Source of the DNA: Algoriphagus terrigena DSM 22685
GTDB taxonomy: Bacteria > Bacteroidota > Bacteroidia > Cytophagales > Cyclobacteriaceae
NCBI RefSeq assembly: GCF_000429445.1
Contig: NZ_AUBW01000003.1
Location: forward strand, 1-64,000
Reading direction: 5' to 3'
Length of the DNA stretch: 64,000 nt
Within the stretch, counting starts at the first letter, position 1, and each line of letters begins with the position of its first letter. The position numbers and the translations under genes were made by a program. Below the pieces are notes generated by a model that saw only the letters and a program-made list of their open reading frames with translations, did no database searches and was not told where the DNA came from. Positions 16,651-28,129 of the stretch are shown here, one piece after another.

Positions 16651-16771
16651 TGGTATCCTGTTCAATTAGCATATGACCCACTATCCCTGGAAGGCGGACT
16701 GAGATAGCCTCAGTCTGGTAATGTCCTCTCCAGCAGTTGTATTTCCATCACTCTTTTAATGATTTTAACGA

Positions 16772-17866
16772 ATGAAGATCAATAGAATTCTCATGGCTAT
16801 GGGAATCAGCACGCTGCTGTTTCATGCCAGCTGTGACTCCCATCATGAAAAACACGAGGAAGAAGCTACTTTCCTCGTCACGAGTCCCGTTCAGAAGGAC
16901 ACCATCGTATACAAAGACTACGTCAGCCAGATCCGCTCTTCCCAGCACATCGAGCTGAGAGCACTTGAGAAAGGCTACCTCCAAAATATCTACGTGGACG
17001 AAGGCCAGATCGTAAAAAAAGGGCAGCTGATGTTTCGTATCATGCCGCTGATCTACCAGTCTGAGATGGAGATCGCCAAGGCGGAAGCCAGCTTTGCGGA
17101 GATCGAATACCTCAATACCAAGACCCTTGCCGACAGCAATGTGGTTTCCCAAAACGAGTTGGCGCTTGCAAAAGCCAAATTGACAAAAGCCAACGCAGAA
17201 TTGAAACTCGCTGAGACGCACTTGAGCTTCACCGAAATCCGAGCGCCATTTGACGGCATCATGGGTCGGTTCAACGACGTCCGGATGGGAAGTTTGCTGG
17301 ACGAGGGAGAACTGCTGACGACCCTGTCTGACAATACCACGATGTGGGTATACTTCAACGTGCCTGAGGCGGAATACTTAGACTTGGTGTCCAGTGCTTC
17401 CATCGAAAATCTGCCAAAAGTGTTGCTCCACATGGCAAACGGTAAAGATTTTGGCACCCCCGGTGTGATCGAAGCGATCGAGTCCGACTTCAACAACGAG
17501 ACAGGAAACATCGCCTTCCGGGCGACTTTTCAAAACCCAAACAGAGTCCTGAGACACGGTGAAACGGGAAATATCAAGATGCCCGTGCAGCACCCCGGCT
17601 CTTTGCTCATTCCCCAAAAGGCAACCTTCGAAATTCTGGACAAGAAATTTGTCTTTGTCGTAGGTGAAGACGGCGTGGTTCAATCCAAACAAATCACTGT
17701 TTTGACCGAATTGCCGCATCTTTTCATCATAGCAAATGAACTGAGAGCGAATGACAAGATCTTGATTGAGGGTTTGAGAAAAGTAGAAAACGGCCAAAAG
17801 ATCAAGGTTGAATTTGTACCACTGGAGAAAGTAATGTCTGAGCTGAACAGCTTACATGCTGAATAA
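16772..17866 (+). CDS. RND efflux periplasmic adaptor lipoprotein (AcrA/MexA type)
   Basis: The 364-residue protein has a lipobox (FHASC), a membrane-fusion-protein body with a lipoyl-like half (LEKGYLQNIYVDEGQIVKKGQLMF, about 60-90), a coiled-coil hairpin (about 95-145, rich in Ala, Glu and Lys), the second lipoyl half IRAPFDGIMGRF and a beta-barrel domain. It links the inner-membrane pump to the outer-membrane channel. The pump and channel genes follow directly, with a 25-base gap and then an overlap. A His/Glu-rich stretch just after the lipid cysteine (SHHEKHEEE) is noteworthy but short. No dedicated repressor gene is adjacent. Confidence 0.94.
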   Translation: MKINRILMAMGISTLLFHASCDSHHEKHEEEATFLVTSPVQKDTIVYKDYVSQIRSSQHIELRALEKGYLQNIYVDEGQIVKKGQLMFRIMPLIYQSEMEIAKAEASFAEIEYLNTKTLADSNVVSQNELALAKAKLTKANAELKLAETHLSFTEIRAPFDGIMGRFNDVRMGSLLDEGELLTTLSDNTTMWVYFNVPEAEYLDLVSSASIENLPKVLLHMANGKDFGTPGVIEAIESDFNNETGNIAFRATFQNPNRVLRHGETGNIKMPVQHPGSLLIPQKATFEILDKKFVFVVGEDGVVQSKQITVLTELPHLFIIANELRANDKILIEGLRKVENGQKIKVEFVPLEKVMSELNSLHAE

Positions 17867-17891
17867 GGTCATACTCTAAATCACAGCTAAG

Positions 17892-20800
17892 ATGTTTACT
17901 AAATTCATCCAAAGACCGGTATTGGCTATAGCCATATCGCTGGCCATTATATTCCTCGGAATTTTGGCTATCACTACCCGTCCGATATCCCAGTTTCCCG
18001 AGATTGCCCCTCCACGGGTCAATATATTCATCGCCTATCCCGGTTCCAGTGCCGACGTGCTGGTAAGTTCCACCCTGATTCCTCTGGAGCGCGCCATCAA
18101 CGGCGTACAGGGCATGCAGTACATCATCTCTGATGCGACCAGTGCCGGTGAAGCGACTGTTCAGATCATCTTCGAACCCGGTACTGACCCGAATGCGGCG
18201 GTTGTAAACGTGAAAACCAGGGTCGATCAGATCATGAACAACCTGCCGCCTCTGGTGCAGCGTGAAGGGGTCATCATCACCCCGATTCAGCCGAGTATGT
18301 TGATGTATGTCAACCTGTTCAGCAAGGATAAGAATGCGGATGAGAAGTTCCTATACAACTACGCCAACGTTCACATTCTCCCTGAACTGCAACGGATTCA
18401 TGGAATGGGCCGTGCCCAGATCCTGGGTAGCCGCCAGTATGCGATGCGGGTTTGGCTGAAGCCAGACCGGATGAGGGCTTACAACATTTCCACAGAAGAA
18501 GTGCTGGAGGCCATCGATGAGCAAAGTGTGATCGGCCGGCCGGGTCGATTGGGGCAGGCATCAGGTAAGGATCCGCAGTCTCTCGAATATGTGCTGACCT
18601 ACAAAGGTCGATTCAACAAGCCCGAGGAGTATCAGGAGATCATCATCAAAGCTAACCCAGAGGGAGAAATCCTGAAGCTGAAAGACGTGGCGGAGGTTGA
18701 GCTGGGAAGTGAGTTCTTCGATATCTATTCTAACAAAGACGGCTATCCGGCGGCTTCCATTGTATTGAAGCAAAACATCGGAAGTAACGCGAGCAAGGTA
18801 ATCGAGGAAGTGAAAGCCAAACTGGAGGAACTGAAGCCTGACTTCCCTCCCGGAATGGAATATGAGATCAACTACGACGTCTCCAAGTTCGTGGATGCAT
18901 CCATAGATAAGGTAATGCACACCCTGCTCGAGGCCTTTGTCTTGGTGGCTGTTGTTGTGTTCCTATTCTTGGGGGATTGGAGATCTACGCTGATCCCTGC
19001 CATTGCGGTTCCGGTTTCATTGATTGGGGCATTTGTCTTTATGCAGCTATTTGGGCTCACGATCAACCTGATCACGCTCTTTGCCCTCGTGCTGGCGATC
19101 GGGATCGTGGTCGATGATGCCATCGTAGTGGTGGAGGCGGTTCACGCTAAGATGGAAGAGGAAGAACACCTCACTCCGTACAAGGCCGTGAAAAAAGTGC
19201 TGGGAGAGATCAGCGGTGCGATCATCGCGATCACCCTGATCATGACCGCGGTATTCGTGCCGGTTGCCTTCATGACGGGTCCGGTGGGAGTTTTCTACCG
19301 ACAGTTCTCCATCACCATGGCGAGTGCCATCGTCCTTTCGGGTCTCGTCGCACTGACGCTGACGCCTGTATTGTGTGCGATGATCTTGAGAAACAACCAC
19401 GGCAAACACAAGAAGAAATCGATTGTCGACAAGTTCATCGATTGGTTCAACCGCAAGTTTGACAGATTGACCGGCGGATACACCAAGCTCTTGACGCTGA
19501 TTGTGAATCGCCGGGTCGTCACCTGGGCGATCTTGGCCTCGTTTGGCTTCGGTATCTTCGCGGTCAACCAGGTCCTGCCCTCAGGTTTTATCCCGAACGA
19601 AGATCAGGGGATGATCTACGCGATCATCCAGACTCCTCCGGGTTCTACCCTGGAGCGAACCAATGAAGTGTCACGACACCTTCAGGAGATCGCCGAGGAA
19701 GTAGAAGGAATCCAGTCTGTTTCTTCATTGGCAGGTTATGAAATCTTGACCGAAGGTCGTGGATCCAATGCAGGTACCTGTTTGATCAACCTGAAAGACT
19801 GGTCAGACCGTGAACATTCGGTACATGAGATCATCGAAGAGTTGGAGGAAAAAACCAAGGACCTTGGTGCAGTCATCGAGTATTTCGAGCCACCGGCAGT
19901 ACCGGGCTACGGTTCCTCAGATGGTTTCTCACTCCGTATGTTGGATAAAAACAGCACCGTGGACTATCACGAGTTTGACAAAGTCAACACCGACTTCATG
20001 AACGCGCTGAAGAAACGTCCTGAATTGACAGGTCTGTTCACCTTCTTTGCGGCCAACTATCCGCAGTACGAGCTGATCATCGATAACGAACTGGCGATGC
20101 AAAAAGGCGTGTCCATCGGCAAGGCCATGGCCAACCTTGACGTACTCATCGGTAGTACCTACGAGCAGGGCTTTGTACGATTTGGCAACTTCTTCAAGGT
20201 GTACACCCAGTCTGCTCCGGAATACAGAAAGCTGCCAAGCGACATCCTCAACCTCTTCATCAAGAGTGAGCATGGAGAGATGGTGCCTTATTCGGCTTTT
20301 ATGAAAATGGAGAAAAAGCAAGGGCCAAACGAGATCACCCGATTCAACCTGTACACTTCCTCCTCTATCAAAGGAGTGCCAGCCAAAGGCTACACCAGTG
20401 GGGATGCCATCGAGGCGATCCGGGAAGTGGCTGCACAGACGCTGCCCCACGGCTATGACATTGCCTGGGAGGGTCTTTCCTACGACGAATCGCGAAGAGG
20501 CAACGAGGCAGTTTACATCTTCATCGTCGTGTTGATCTTCGTTTACCTCGTTTTGGCTGCGCAATATGAGAGCTTTATCATCCCGCTTGCGGTCGTATTC
20601 TCGCTTCCGGCTGGGGTATTTGGATCGTTTCTGCTGCTGAAGCTTACGGGACTGGCCAATGATATCTACGCTCAGATCGGTCTGATCATGCTGGTCGGTC
20701 TCCTCGGTAAAAACGCCGTGTTGATCGTCGAATTTGCGGTGCAGAAGCGTCAGCAGGGCTCGACCATCTTGGATGCGGCGATCGAGGGAGCCAAGGTCCG

Positions 20801-21119
20801 TTTCCGTCCTATCCTGATGACATCCTTCGCCTTTATTGCAGGGTTGATTCCATTGGTGATCGCTACGGGTCCGGGTGCGATCGGCAACCGAACCATCGGT
20901 TCTTCGGCACTCGGTGGGATGCTTTTCGGGACCATCTTCGGCGTAATCATCGTGCCAGGCCTGTACTACATCTTTGGTACGTTGGCAGATGGCAGACAGA
21001 TGATCCGGGATGAGCACGAGACCCCGCTCAGCGAAGAGTTTGTCGAAAGTGCTTCAAAAGATAGCACCATCAAAAAGTTGAAAAAGTTGCTGAACAAAAA
21101 AGGAATTGAAAATGAATAA
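17892..21119 (+). CDS. RND efflux pump, AcrB/MexB (HAE1) type inner membrane transporter
   Basis: This 1075-residue protein has the full HAE1 layout: 12 membrane helices and two large periplasmic loops. TM1 starts MFTKFIQRPVLAIAISLAIIF. TM4 carries the proton-relay aspartates in IGIVVDDAIVVVEAVH, and TM10 the partner lysine in GLLGKNAVLIVEFAVQKR. Such trimers expel hydrophobic compounds, drugs or bile-like molecules using the proton gradient. It is the middle gene of a three-gene operon; the channel gene starts inside its last codons. The length is normal and no residue of the relay is missing. The substrate range cannot be read from the sequence. Confidence 0.97.
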   Translation: MFTKFIQRPVLAIAISLAIIFLGILAITTRPISQFPEIAPPRVNIFIAYPGSSADVLVSSTLIPLERAINGVQGMQYIISDATSAGEATVQIIFEPGTDPNAAVVNVKTRVDQIMNNLPPLVQREGVIITPIQPSMLMYVNLFSKDKNADEKFLYNYANVHILPELQRIHGMGRAQILGSRQYAMRVWLKPDRMRAYNISTEEVLEAIDEQSVIGRPGRLGQASGKDPQSLEYVLTYKGRFNKPEEYQEIIIKANPEGEILKLKDVAEVELGSEFFDIYSNKDGYPAASIVLKQNIGSNASKVIEEVKAKLEELKPDFPPGMEYEINYDVSKFVDASIDKVMHTLLEAFVLVAVVVFLFLGDWRSTLIPAIAVPVSLIGAFVFMQLFGLTINLITLFALVLAIGIVVDDAIVVVEAVHAKMEEEEHLTPYKAVKKVLGEISGAIIAITLIMTAVFVPVAFMTGPVGVFYRQFSITMASAIVLSGLVALTLTPVLCAMILRNNHGKHKKKSIVDKFIDWFNRKFDRLTGGYTKLLTLIVNRRVVTWAILASFGFGIFAVNQVLPSGFIPNEDQGMIYAIIQTPPGSTLERTNEVSRHLQEIAEEVEGIQSVSSLAGYEILTEGRGSNAGTCLINLKDWSDREHSVHEIIEELEEKTKDLGAVIEYFEPPAVPGYGSSDGFSLRMLDKNSTVDYHEFDKVNTDFMNALKKRPELTGLFTFFAANYPQYELIIDNELAMQKGVSIGKAMANLDVLIGSTYEQGFVRFGNFFKVYTQSAPEYRKLPSDILNLFIKSEHGEMVPYSAFMKMEKKQGPNEITRFNLYTSSSIKGVPAKGYTSGDAIEAIREVAAQTLPHGYDIAWEGLSYDESRRGNEAVYIFIVVLIFVYLVLAAQYESFIIPLAVVFSLPAGVFGSFLLLKLTGLANDIYAQIGLIMLVGLLGKNAVLIVEFAVQKRQQGSTILDAAIEGAKVRFRPILMTSFAFIAGLIPLVIATGPGAIGNRTIGSSALGGMLFGTIFGVIIVPGLYYIFGTLADGRQMIRDEHETPLSEEFVESASKDSTIKKLKKLLNKKGIENE

Positions 21120-22554
21120 GCACATTATCACCAAATCCCTTGCAGCCGCTTTTATCGTGCTTGCTGCATGGGGTTGCAAGATCACCGAACCTACCTCCCG
21201 TGCCGAACGGACAGGGACACCTGAGAGCTACAACGGCTCTCAGGATACCACCAACGTCACAGAGGTCAAGTGGAGCGAGTTTTTCAGTGATCCGAACTTG
21301 AGAGCGCTGATCGATACTGCGCTGGCAAACAACCAGGAGCTGAATATGATGCTCCAGGAGATCAATGTCTCTAACAATGAGATCAAAGCCAGAAAAGGTG
21401 AATACCTGCCCTTTGTCAATATTCAGGCTGGTGCCGGCATGGACAAGGTCGGGAGATATACTCGCTACGGTGCCTTGGAAGCTAACAACGAGATCAAACC
21501 CGGTGAGGAATTTCCGGAGCCTTACACTGATTTGATGGTTGGAGCCTACGCTTCTTGGGAACTTGACGTCTGGAAAAAGCTGAGAAACGCCAAGAAAGTG
21601 GCTGTTTTTAACTACCTCTCAACCGTAGAAGGTAAAAACTTCATGGTTACCCAGCTCGTAGCAGAGATCGCCAATTCCTACTTTGAGCTCATGGCACTGG
21701 ACAATCAGCTGAGCATCCTGAACCAGAATATTGGGATTCAAAAGGATGCCTTGGAGATTGTGAAACTGCAAAAGCAGGCGGCCAAAGTATCCGAGCTTGC
21801 GGTGAAGAGATTTGAAGCGGAAGTTGCCAAAAACCAAAGCCTGATCTACAACATTCATCAGCAGATCACCGAGGCTGAAAACAGGATCAACTTCTTGGTA
21901 GGTCGGTTTCCACAGCCGGTAGCGCGTAATTCATCGTCCTTCGAGCAGATGACACCGCAACTGATCAAGGCTGGGATTCCTTCTCAGCTACTGGCCAACC
22001 GCCCGGATATCCGACAGGCAGAGCTCGAGCTGGAGGCTGCAAAACTGGACGTGAAGGTCGCGAAAGCCAATTTCTATCCTTCCTTCCGGATTACAGCCGG
22101 GCTGGGCTACAATGCATTCAACGCGGAATTTCTGTTTAACTCACCTCAGTCGATGCTGTACTCGCTTGCCGGCGACTTGATGGCTCCCCTGATCAACAGA
22201 AATGCGATCAAAGCCAACTATGCCTCGGCCAACTCCAAGCAGATGCAAGCGGTCATCAACTACGAGCAGAGTATCCTCAACGGATACATCGAAGTGGCTA
22301 ACCAACTCTCCAAGATCAATAACCTGGAGAAAAGCTACGATTTGAAGTCCCAACAGGTGTCAGCGCTTACCGAGTCCATCTCGATATCCAACAGCTTGTT
22401 CCGCTCTGCACGGGCGGATTATATGGAGGTGTTGCTGACGCAAAGGGATGCCCTGGAATCCAGGATGGAGCTGATCGAAACCAAGATGGATCAGATGAGG
22501 GCCATGGTCAATGTCTATCAGGCTCTGGGCGGAGGATGGACCAGACCTGAATGA
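21112..22554 (+). CDS. TolC/OprM-family outer membrane efflux lipoprotein
   Basis: The start is ATG 21112, which overlaps the stop of the pump gene by 8 bases (ATGAATAA) and so implies translational coupling. The 480-residue product has a lipobox (LAAWGC) and two outer-membrane-efflux repeats. It shows the typical WSEFFSDPNLRALIDTAL start, the QLVAEIANSYFEL helix and the highly conserved block GIPSQLLANRPDIRQAELELE. It forms the trimeric outlet channel of the RND system. A terminator follows 50 bases later. Confidence 0.95.
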   Translation: MNKHIITKSLAAAFIVLAAWGCKITEPTSRAERTGTPESYNGSQDTTNVTEVKWSEFFSDPNLRALIDTALANNQELNMMLQEINVSNNEIKARKGEYLPFVNIQAGAGMDKVGRYTRYGALEANNEIKPGEEFPEPYTDLMVGAYASWELDVWKKLRNAKKVAVFNYLSTVEGKNFMVTQLVAEIANSYFELMALDNQLSILNQNIGIQKDALEIVKLQKQAAKVSELAVKRFEAEVAKNQSLIYNIHQQITEAENRINFLVGRFPQPVARNSSSFEQMTPQLIKAGIPSQLLANRPDIRQAELELEAAKLDVKVAKANFYPSFRITAGLGYNAFNAEFLFNSPQSMLYSLAGDLMAPLINRNAIKANYASANSKQMQAVINYEQSILNGYIEVANQLSKINNLEKSYDLKSQQVSALTESISISNSLFRSARADYMEVLLTQRDALESRMELIETKMDQMRAMVNVYQALGGGWTRPE

Positions 22555-22603
22555 CGGAAGACGTTAGCGTAGGCTAGCATAGAGTGATGATTAATCTTAT
22601 TCA

Positions 22604-22637
22604 AAAACCATTCTGCAGCGTTGCGGAATGGTTTTTT
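22604..22637 (+). terminator. Rho-independent terminator of the RND operon
   Basis: A 10-bp stem (AAAACCATTC pairing with GAATGGTTTT) with a 12-base loop ends in a T run, 50 bases after the channel gene stop. Confidence 0.88.
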
Positions 22638-22756
22638 GATTTTGGAAAGCTTATGAAGCTTCGGCCGGCTAAATCCATCTTTAGAGAAATCAGCGGAAAG
22701 GACACATTTCTAACGGTGAGCCGTTAACTTTTGGGTTGGAACTAATCGCCGCCACA

Positions 22757-24595
22757 ATGACCTTCAAGCCTGTGTTTTTCTTCTTGTCCCTCGTCCTGCT
22801 TACTTTTTCGCTGAGCGCGCAGGAAGTCTATGTCTCTCCGGGCGGAAGTGATTCCAATGACGGCACGAAGAAACAACCGTTGAAGACAATCCCAGCTGCT
22901 CAAAAACAGGCTTTGAAAATCCTCGAAGATGAAGAGGAGTCTGAGGTAACGGTTTGGATAGCTGGGGGAACTTACTCGATTTCGGAGCCGCTGATATTCC
23001 GGCCATTTGGCTCGGGGCAGCTTGTCTTCAAGGCTCAGGGAAACGAATCTCCCGTGATCTCTGGAGGAGTTGAGGTGTCCCGGTGGAGCAAAAACAACGA
23101 AGGACTTTGGGAGGCTCCGGTGCCGGAGATTTTAGCGGAGTCTGGCTTTCGCGAGCTTTTTATCTCGGGGAAAAGGGCCATTCGGGCCAGATTTCCCAAT
23201 GAGGGTTTCCTCTATGTAAAGCAAGCGGGAGAAGATCGACGCACCAATTTCTATTTTGAAAAAGGCGACTTTCCCATTCCCTCGGCTACTGATGGGGTCG
23301 AGTTGGTCTTTCTTCACGACTGGTCGATCTCGAGAATCGGCGTCAAAAACATCAATGCCGATACGGATCAATTAGTGGCTGTGGACACGATCGGCGCGCG
23401 GTCGCCTGCATTTTTCACGATCGACAACTGGGAACCTAATCCCCGGTATTTCTTGGAAAATGCACCTGAATTTTTGGATGCAGACTATGAGTGGGTTTTT
23501 CTCCCCGATCAGAAAAAACTCCTACTGAAGCTTCCCGAGGGTGTAAATCCGGCTGATTTAGAGGTGACGATTCCTTTTTCCGAAGGACTGATTTCGATAA
23601 TCGGACAAGAGGATCAGGTTGTGAAAAACATCCGCTTCGAAGGAGTCGCCTTCCAATACAGTAAATGGAACATTCCCGAAGAAGGCTATTGTGGCGTTCA
23701 GGCCTGTCATTTCGACCCACGGCCGGGCAACGGAGGCTGGGCGGTAGTGCCAGGTGCGATCTCTGCGGTCTGGGCGGAGAACATTTCCTTTGTCGGCTGC
23801 TCATTTCGGAATTTTGGCGGCTCAGGGATCTGGTTTGGGACAGGCTCCAAAAACTGCAAGGTGGTGGACTCTGAGCTTACGGATATCTCGGGCAACGGGA
23901 TCATGATAGGAGAGGGGCAGGACAGGCTCGTCGACGGCCAGCCCTGGTGGAAGTCAGCGGCAGAGCAGGTCGCAGCTTCCAACACCATCGAAAACTGCAC
24001 GATCTCCCGTGTGGGAGCGCAGTTTTACGGAGCCGTCGGAATCTGGGCTGGTCTGACAGCTCAGACTACGATCGCTTACAATGAGCTCTTTGACCTGCCC
24101 TACACGGGAATTTCGGTGGGCTGGATGTGGACTCCGCAGGCTACACCTTCGCGGGAAAATACCATTGTCGGAAATCACATACATGAAATCATGAACACAC
24201 TCAGCGATGGTGGAGGGATCTATATGCTGGGCCTTCAGCCCGGAAGCAAGATTCTCGACAATCGGATCCATGATGTGAAAGTCAATGCCGGTCGAGCAGA
24301 AAGCAACGGGATGTTCCTCGACGAGGGTACCACGGATCTGCTTGTTGAGGGTAATCTGGTGTATGAGATTGCCAAGTCTCCGCTCCGCTTCCACCGGGCG
24401 ACTACTAATTTGGTAAGAGGAAATTACTTTTTTACCCAAGAAAGCCATCCGCCGATCCGCTATAATACGACTCAGGAGACCGATATACAGAAGGTGGACA
24501 ATCATTTTTTTCCGAAGGGTGACGCAGACTATCAGAAGACCCTGCGCAAGGCAGTGTCCAGATGGAAGAAGAAGGTGAAAAGGGAAAAGCGCTGA
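22757..24595 (+). CDS. Secreted right-handed beta-helix protein, GH141-like
   Basis: I start at ATG 22757 (MTFKPVFFFLSLVLLTFSLSAQ), a clean type-I signal peptide; an upstream TTG adds seven residues. The 612-residue protein opens with VYVSPGGSDSNDGTKKQPLKTI, typical of secreted beta-helix carbohydrate enzymes. Later come repeated coils (NIRFEGVAFQYSKW, NISFVGCSFRNFGGSGIWF, ISGNGIMIG, LPYTGISVGW, DGGGIYMLG). The pattern and length resemble GH141, whose characterised members are an alpha-L-fucosidase and a xylanase. I cannot identify the catalytic acids with certainty. It stands alone between the RND operon and a DUF4142 gene, close to the two CE1-type esterases, and may act on plant or algal polysaccharide. 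Confidence 0.75.
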   Translation: MTFKPVFFFLSLVLLTFSLSAQEVYVSPGGSDSNDGTKKQPLKTIPAAQKQALKILEDEEESEVTVWIAGGTYSISEPLIFRPFGSGQLVFKAQGNESPVISGGVEVSRWSKNNEGLWEAPVPEILAESGFRELFISGKRAIRARFPNEGFLYVKQAGEDRRTNFYFEKGDFPIPSATDGVELVFLHDWSISRIGVKNINADTDQLVAVDTIGARSPAFFTIDNWEPNPRYFLENAPEFLDADYEWVFLPDQKKLLLKLPEGVNPADLEVTIPFSEGLISIIGQEDQVVKNIRFEGVAFQYSKWNIPEEGYCGVQACHFDPRPGNGGWAVVPGAISAVWAENISFVGCSFRNFGGSGIWFGTGSKNCKVVDSELTDISGNGIMIGEGQDRLVDGQPWWKSAAEQVAASNTIENCTISRVGAQFYGAVGIWAGLTAQTTIAYNELFDLPYTGISVGWMWTPQATPSRENTIVGNHIHEIMNTLSDGGGIYMLGLQPGSKILDNRIHDVKVNAGRAESNGMFLDEGTTDLLVEGNLVYEIAKSPLRFHRATTNLVRGNYFFTQESHPPIRYNTTQETDIQKVDNHFFPKGDADYQKTLRKAVSRWKKKVKREKR

Positions 24596-24802
24596 ACGGG
24601 AGGTTTGAACCGGTGCAGTCTGAAGGAAGTCATTTCTGAAGTAAAAACATCCCGGGATTCTGTCGGTAGTGGGAAGTTTTCGCAACAGTGTGTAGGCATG
24701 CTACCCAACGTTTTTAGGGCAAAACGCGCTTAAAACGCCATATAGGCATACGGAACAGTCCTTGCACAATTCTCGGAGTACACTAAACCAACTAATTTTC
24801 TT

Positions 24803-25393
24803 ATGAGAACAGTTAATCAAACCCTGCCCACATCTTCTATGCGAACTGCCTTGGTCAAGAGATCAGGAGCGGTATTGCTATCCGCATTTTGCCTGGTAGG
24901 CATGGCATCTTGCGATAATGAAGACGACGAGCCCATCGTGGATTCGGTGAGCGAACAAGACCGGAACTTCGCCATCTCATCTTCTCAGTTTATCAATGCT
25001 CAGGTGAGTATGGGACAATTGGCCCTTGCTAACGGAGAGGACGATTCGGTGATGGAATATGGCACGCTGCTCGTGAACGAAAACACGGAAAGCCAAACGG
25101 AGTTCAACGAAATAGCAGATTCAAAAGACATTGAAGTCTCCACGGATATGTCCGCTGAAATGCAGGCCAAATACGATGAACTGGCTGCGCTTCAAGGCGA
25201 GGATTTTGACAAAGCATTTATCCAGTTTCAACTGGATGCGTTGGAGAGCTCCAAGTCGATGTTCGAAAATCAGATCGATAACGGCGAGAACTTCACTGTC
25301 AAAGGGTATGCTGAAAAGACCCTGAGCATGATTAAAGCTCACAGAACCGAGGCAACTTTGGTGAAGACAGAAATCGGGTTGGAAGATATCTAA
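24803..25393 (+). CDS. DUF4142-family lipoprotein
   Basis: The 196-residue product has a long N-region, a hydrophobic stretch and a lipobox (GMASC). The mature part is acidic at its start and then all-helical, with the DUF4142 pattern: SEQDRNFAISSSQFINAQVSMGQLA, a central VMEYGTLLVNENT and KAFIQFQLDALESS. DUF4142 is a ferritin-like four-helix fold of unknown function; members are often linked to envelope stress. A second possible start is ATG 24839, which would leave a more usual signal peptide. The gene stands alone and is closed by a terminator. Confidence 0.8.
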   Translation: MRTVNQTLPTSSMRTALVKRSGAVLLSAFCLVGMASCDNEDDEPIVDSVSEQDRNFAISSSQFINAQVSMGQLALANGEDDSVMEYGTLLVNENTESQTEFNEIADSKDIEVSTDMSAEMQAKYDELAALQGEDFDKAFIQFQLDALESSKSMFENQIDNGENFTVKGYAEKTLSMIKAHRTEATLVKTEIGLEDI

Positions 25394-25412
25394 GACTTGA
25401 TCAACCAACCTT

Positions 25413-25449
25413 TGAGCCGGTTTCCTTTGCGGGAGACCGGCTTTTTTTG
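25413..25449 (+). terminator. Terminator of the DUF4142 gene
   Basis: A stem built on AGCCGGT pairing with ACCGGCT, with further pairs inside (TCC/GGA), is followed by seven T. It lies about 20 bases after the stop codon. Confidence 0.85.
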
Positions 25450-25637
25450 TGGGTCTCAAATTCCCGCAGATTTATGGTTTGTGTAGCTTTTCTTTTTGCT
25501 GTACTGCTTCTTCGAAACTGCACGCGTGGAATTAGAGATCAAATGTTGCTTGGGGAGAAGCAGCATAACGAAAAAAAGCGCGGACCGATTTGGCCAGCGC
25601 TTTTCTTGTTTTATAGAACGGGTTAATTGTTTTTCGC

Positions 25638-26810
<1,173 letters not shown>

Positions 26811-26817
26811 TTATTGG

Positions 26818-28014
26818 TTAATTGAAAAGCAGCGGCGCAAATTGGCTCAGGTACACTCGCCAGTTTCTCCAGATATGACCACCCTCGCTTTCTACATAGG
26901 TGTACTTCATCCCCATACTGTCGAGCTTGGCCCGGTATTCTTTGTTGGCGTCGTAGAGGAAGTCAGTCTTGCCGATGGCGATCCAATACAATTTGTAGCC
27001 ATTGTCCATTTGCGCTTTGAGCGTCTGGTCAAAATTGCTATAAACCTTGCCTGTAGCGTCTTCACGCGCCATGATCGCCGCGGAGAATAAGCCTACGTAG
27101 TCGAACGTGTTCGGATAGTATCGGGAGATGTGGAGGGAATGATAGCCGCCCATGGAAAGTCCAGCAATCGCGCGGTGAGCTTTGTCGGCCTGCACCCGGT
27201 AGTTGCTTTCCACGAAAGCGATGATGTCCTGGAACGAACCTTCATAAGTTCCGTCCATAGTCTTGGCGACCATAAACTGCGGCTTGTAGAAGCCCATACT
27301 GCCCTCGCCCGGCGCTCCGTCCTGGATTACATTCCCGTTTGGCATCACCACGATCATCGGTTTGACTTTGCCTTCGGCGATCAGGTTGTCCATGATTTGA
27401 GCGGTCCTGCCGAGCGCAATCCAAGCTTCTTCGTCACCACCGGCACCGTGAAGAAGATAGAGCACGGGAAGTTTTTCGGTTGATTTTTCATATCCCGGAG
27501 GAGTGTAGATCGTGATTCTGCGATCCATTCCCAGTCCCGGAGAGTCATACCAGCGACGGGTGACGCTGCCGTGGGCAATGTCATTGGTTCGGTACAGATC
27601 CGCTTGTCCTTTGCCGACGATCAGGATATTGGTGACAGAGGCCACATCCCGGATCAGGAAAGGATTGCTCGGGTCGGTAGTGCTGAAACCGTCGACGATG
27701 AAGGAATAGCCGTAGAGTTCTGGCTTGAGCGGTTCGCTTTTATAGGTCCAGACGCCCTTGTCGTCTTTGGTGAGTTCAGCCTTTCCCGGGCCGTCGAAAG
27801 TTCCCCGAGGGGTTTCGATCTTCACGGTTGGGAGAAAGTCTCCGGTGATTTGAACCGATTTGGCGTTGGGAGCCGAAAGCCGGAACGTCACCGAGGAGTC
27901 GTCGTGAATCTCTGGTGAAGTGATCGGCTGGGCTCCAAATAGAGCTTCCTGTGCCTGAACCGAAAAGTTCAGCACGAGGAGGCAAATGAAGGTAAAGAGT
28001 AGGTTTTTGTTCAT
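26818..28014 (-). CDS. Secreted esterase, CBM48-like E-set plus CE1-type alpha/beta hydrolase (copy 1)
   Basis: This 398-residue paralogue of the following gene has a signal peptide (NFSVQAQ), an E-set/CBM48-like domain (SVTFRLSAPNAKSVQITGDF, GVWTYKSEPLKPELYGYSFI) and the same CE1-type catalytic domain: [17 protein letters not shown], the nucleophile S287 in GLSMGGYHS and SEGGHIWRNW for the catalytic His. The two proteins share layout and motifs along their full length but differ at many positions, so the duplication is not recent. The pair forms an operon of two genes in which this one comes first. Different acyl or glycan preference of the two copies is plausible. Confidence 0.88.
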   Translation of the reverse strand: MNKNLLFTFICLLVLNFSVQAQEALFGAQPITSPEIHDDSSVTFRLSAPNAKSVQITGDFLPTVKIETPRGTFDGPGKAELTKDDKGVWTYKSEPLKPELYGYSFIVDGFSTTDPSNPFLIRDVASVTNILIVGKGQADLYRTNDIAHGSVTRRWYDSPGLGMDRRITIYTPPGYEKSTEKLPVLYLLHGAGGDEEAWIALGRTAQIMDNLIAEGKVKPMIVVMPNGNVIQDGAPGEGSMGFYKPQFMVAKTMDGTYEGSFQDIIAFVESNYRVQADKAHRAIAGLSMGGYHSLHISRYYPNTFDYVGLFSAAIMAREDATGKVYSNFDQTLKAQMDNGYKLYWIAIGKTDFLYDANKEYRAKLDSMGMKYTYVESEGGHIWRNWRVYLSQFAPLLFN

Positions 28015-28129
28015 GGGTTGTTTTCTATTGTCTCAAAGTGGAAAAATAGAAAAACACCCAATAAATTCCTACGACTATTTTTCTACAGGGAGCTAGTCGA
28101 TTGATAGTTGTGAGACGGATGAAGTTTTT

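Noticed and set aside
19929..21017. Antisense open frame of 362 codons in the RND pump gene
   Set aside because: The pump is intact and certain; the antisense product is charged low-complexity sequence.
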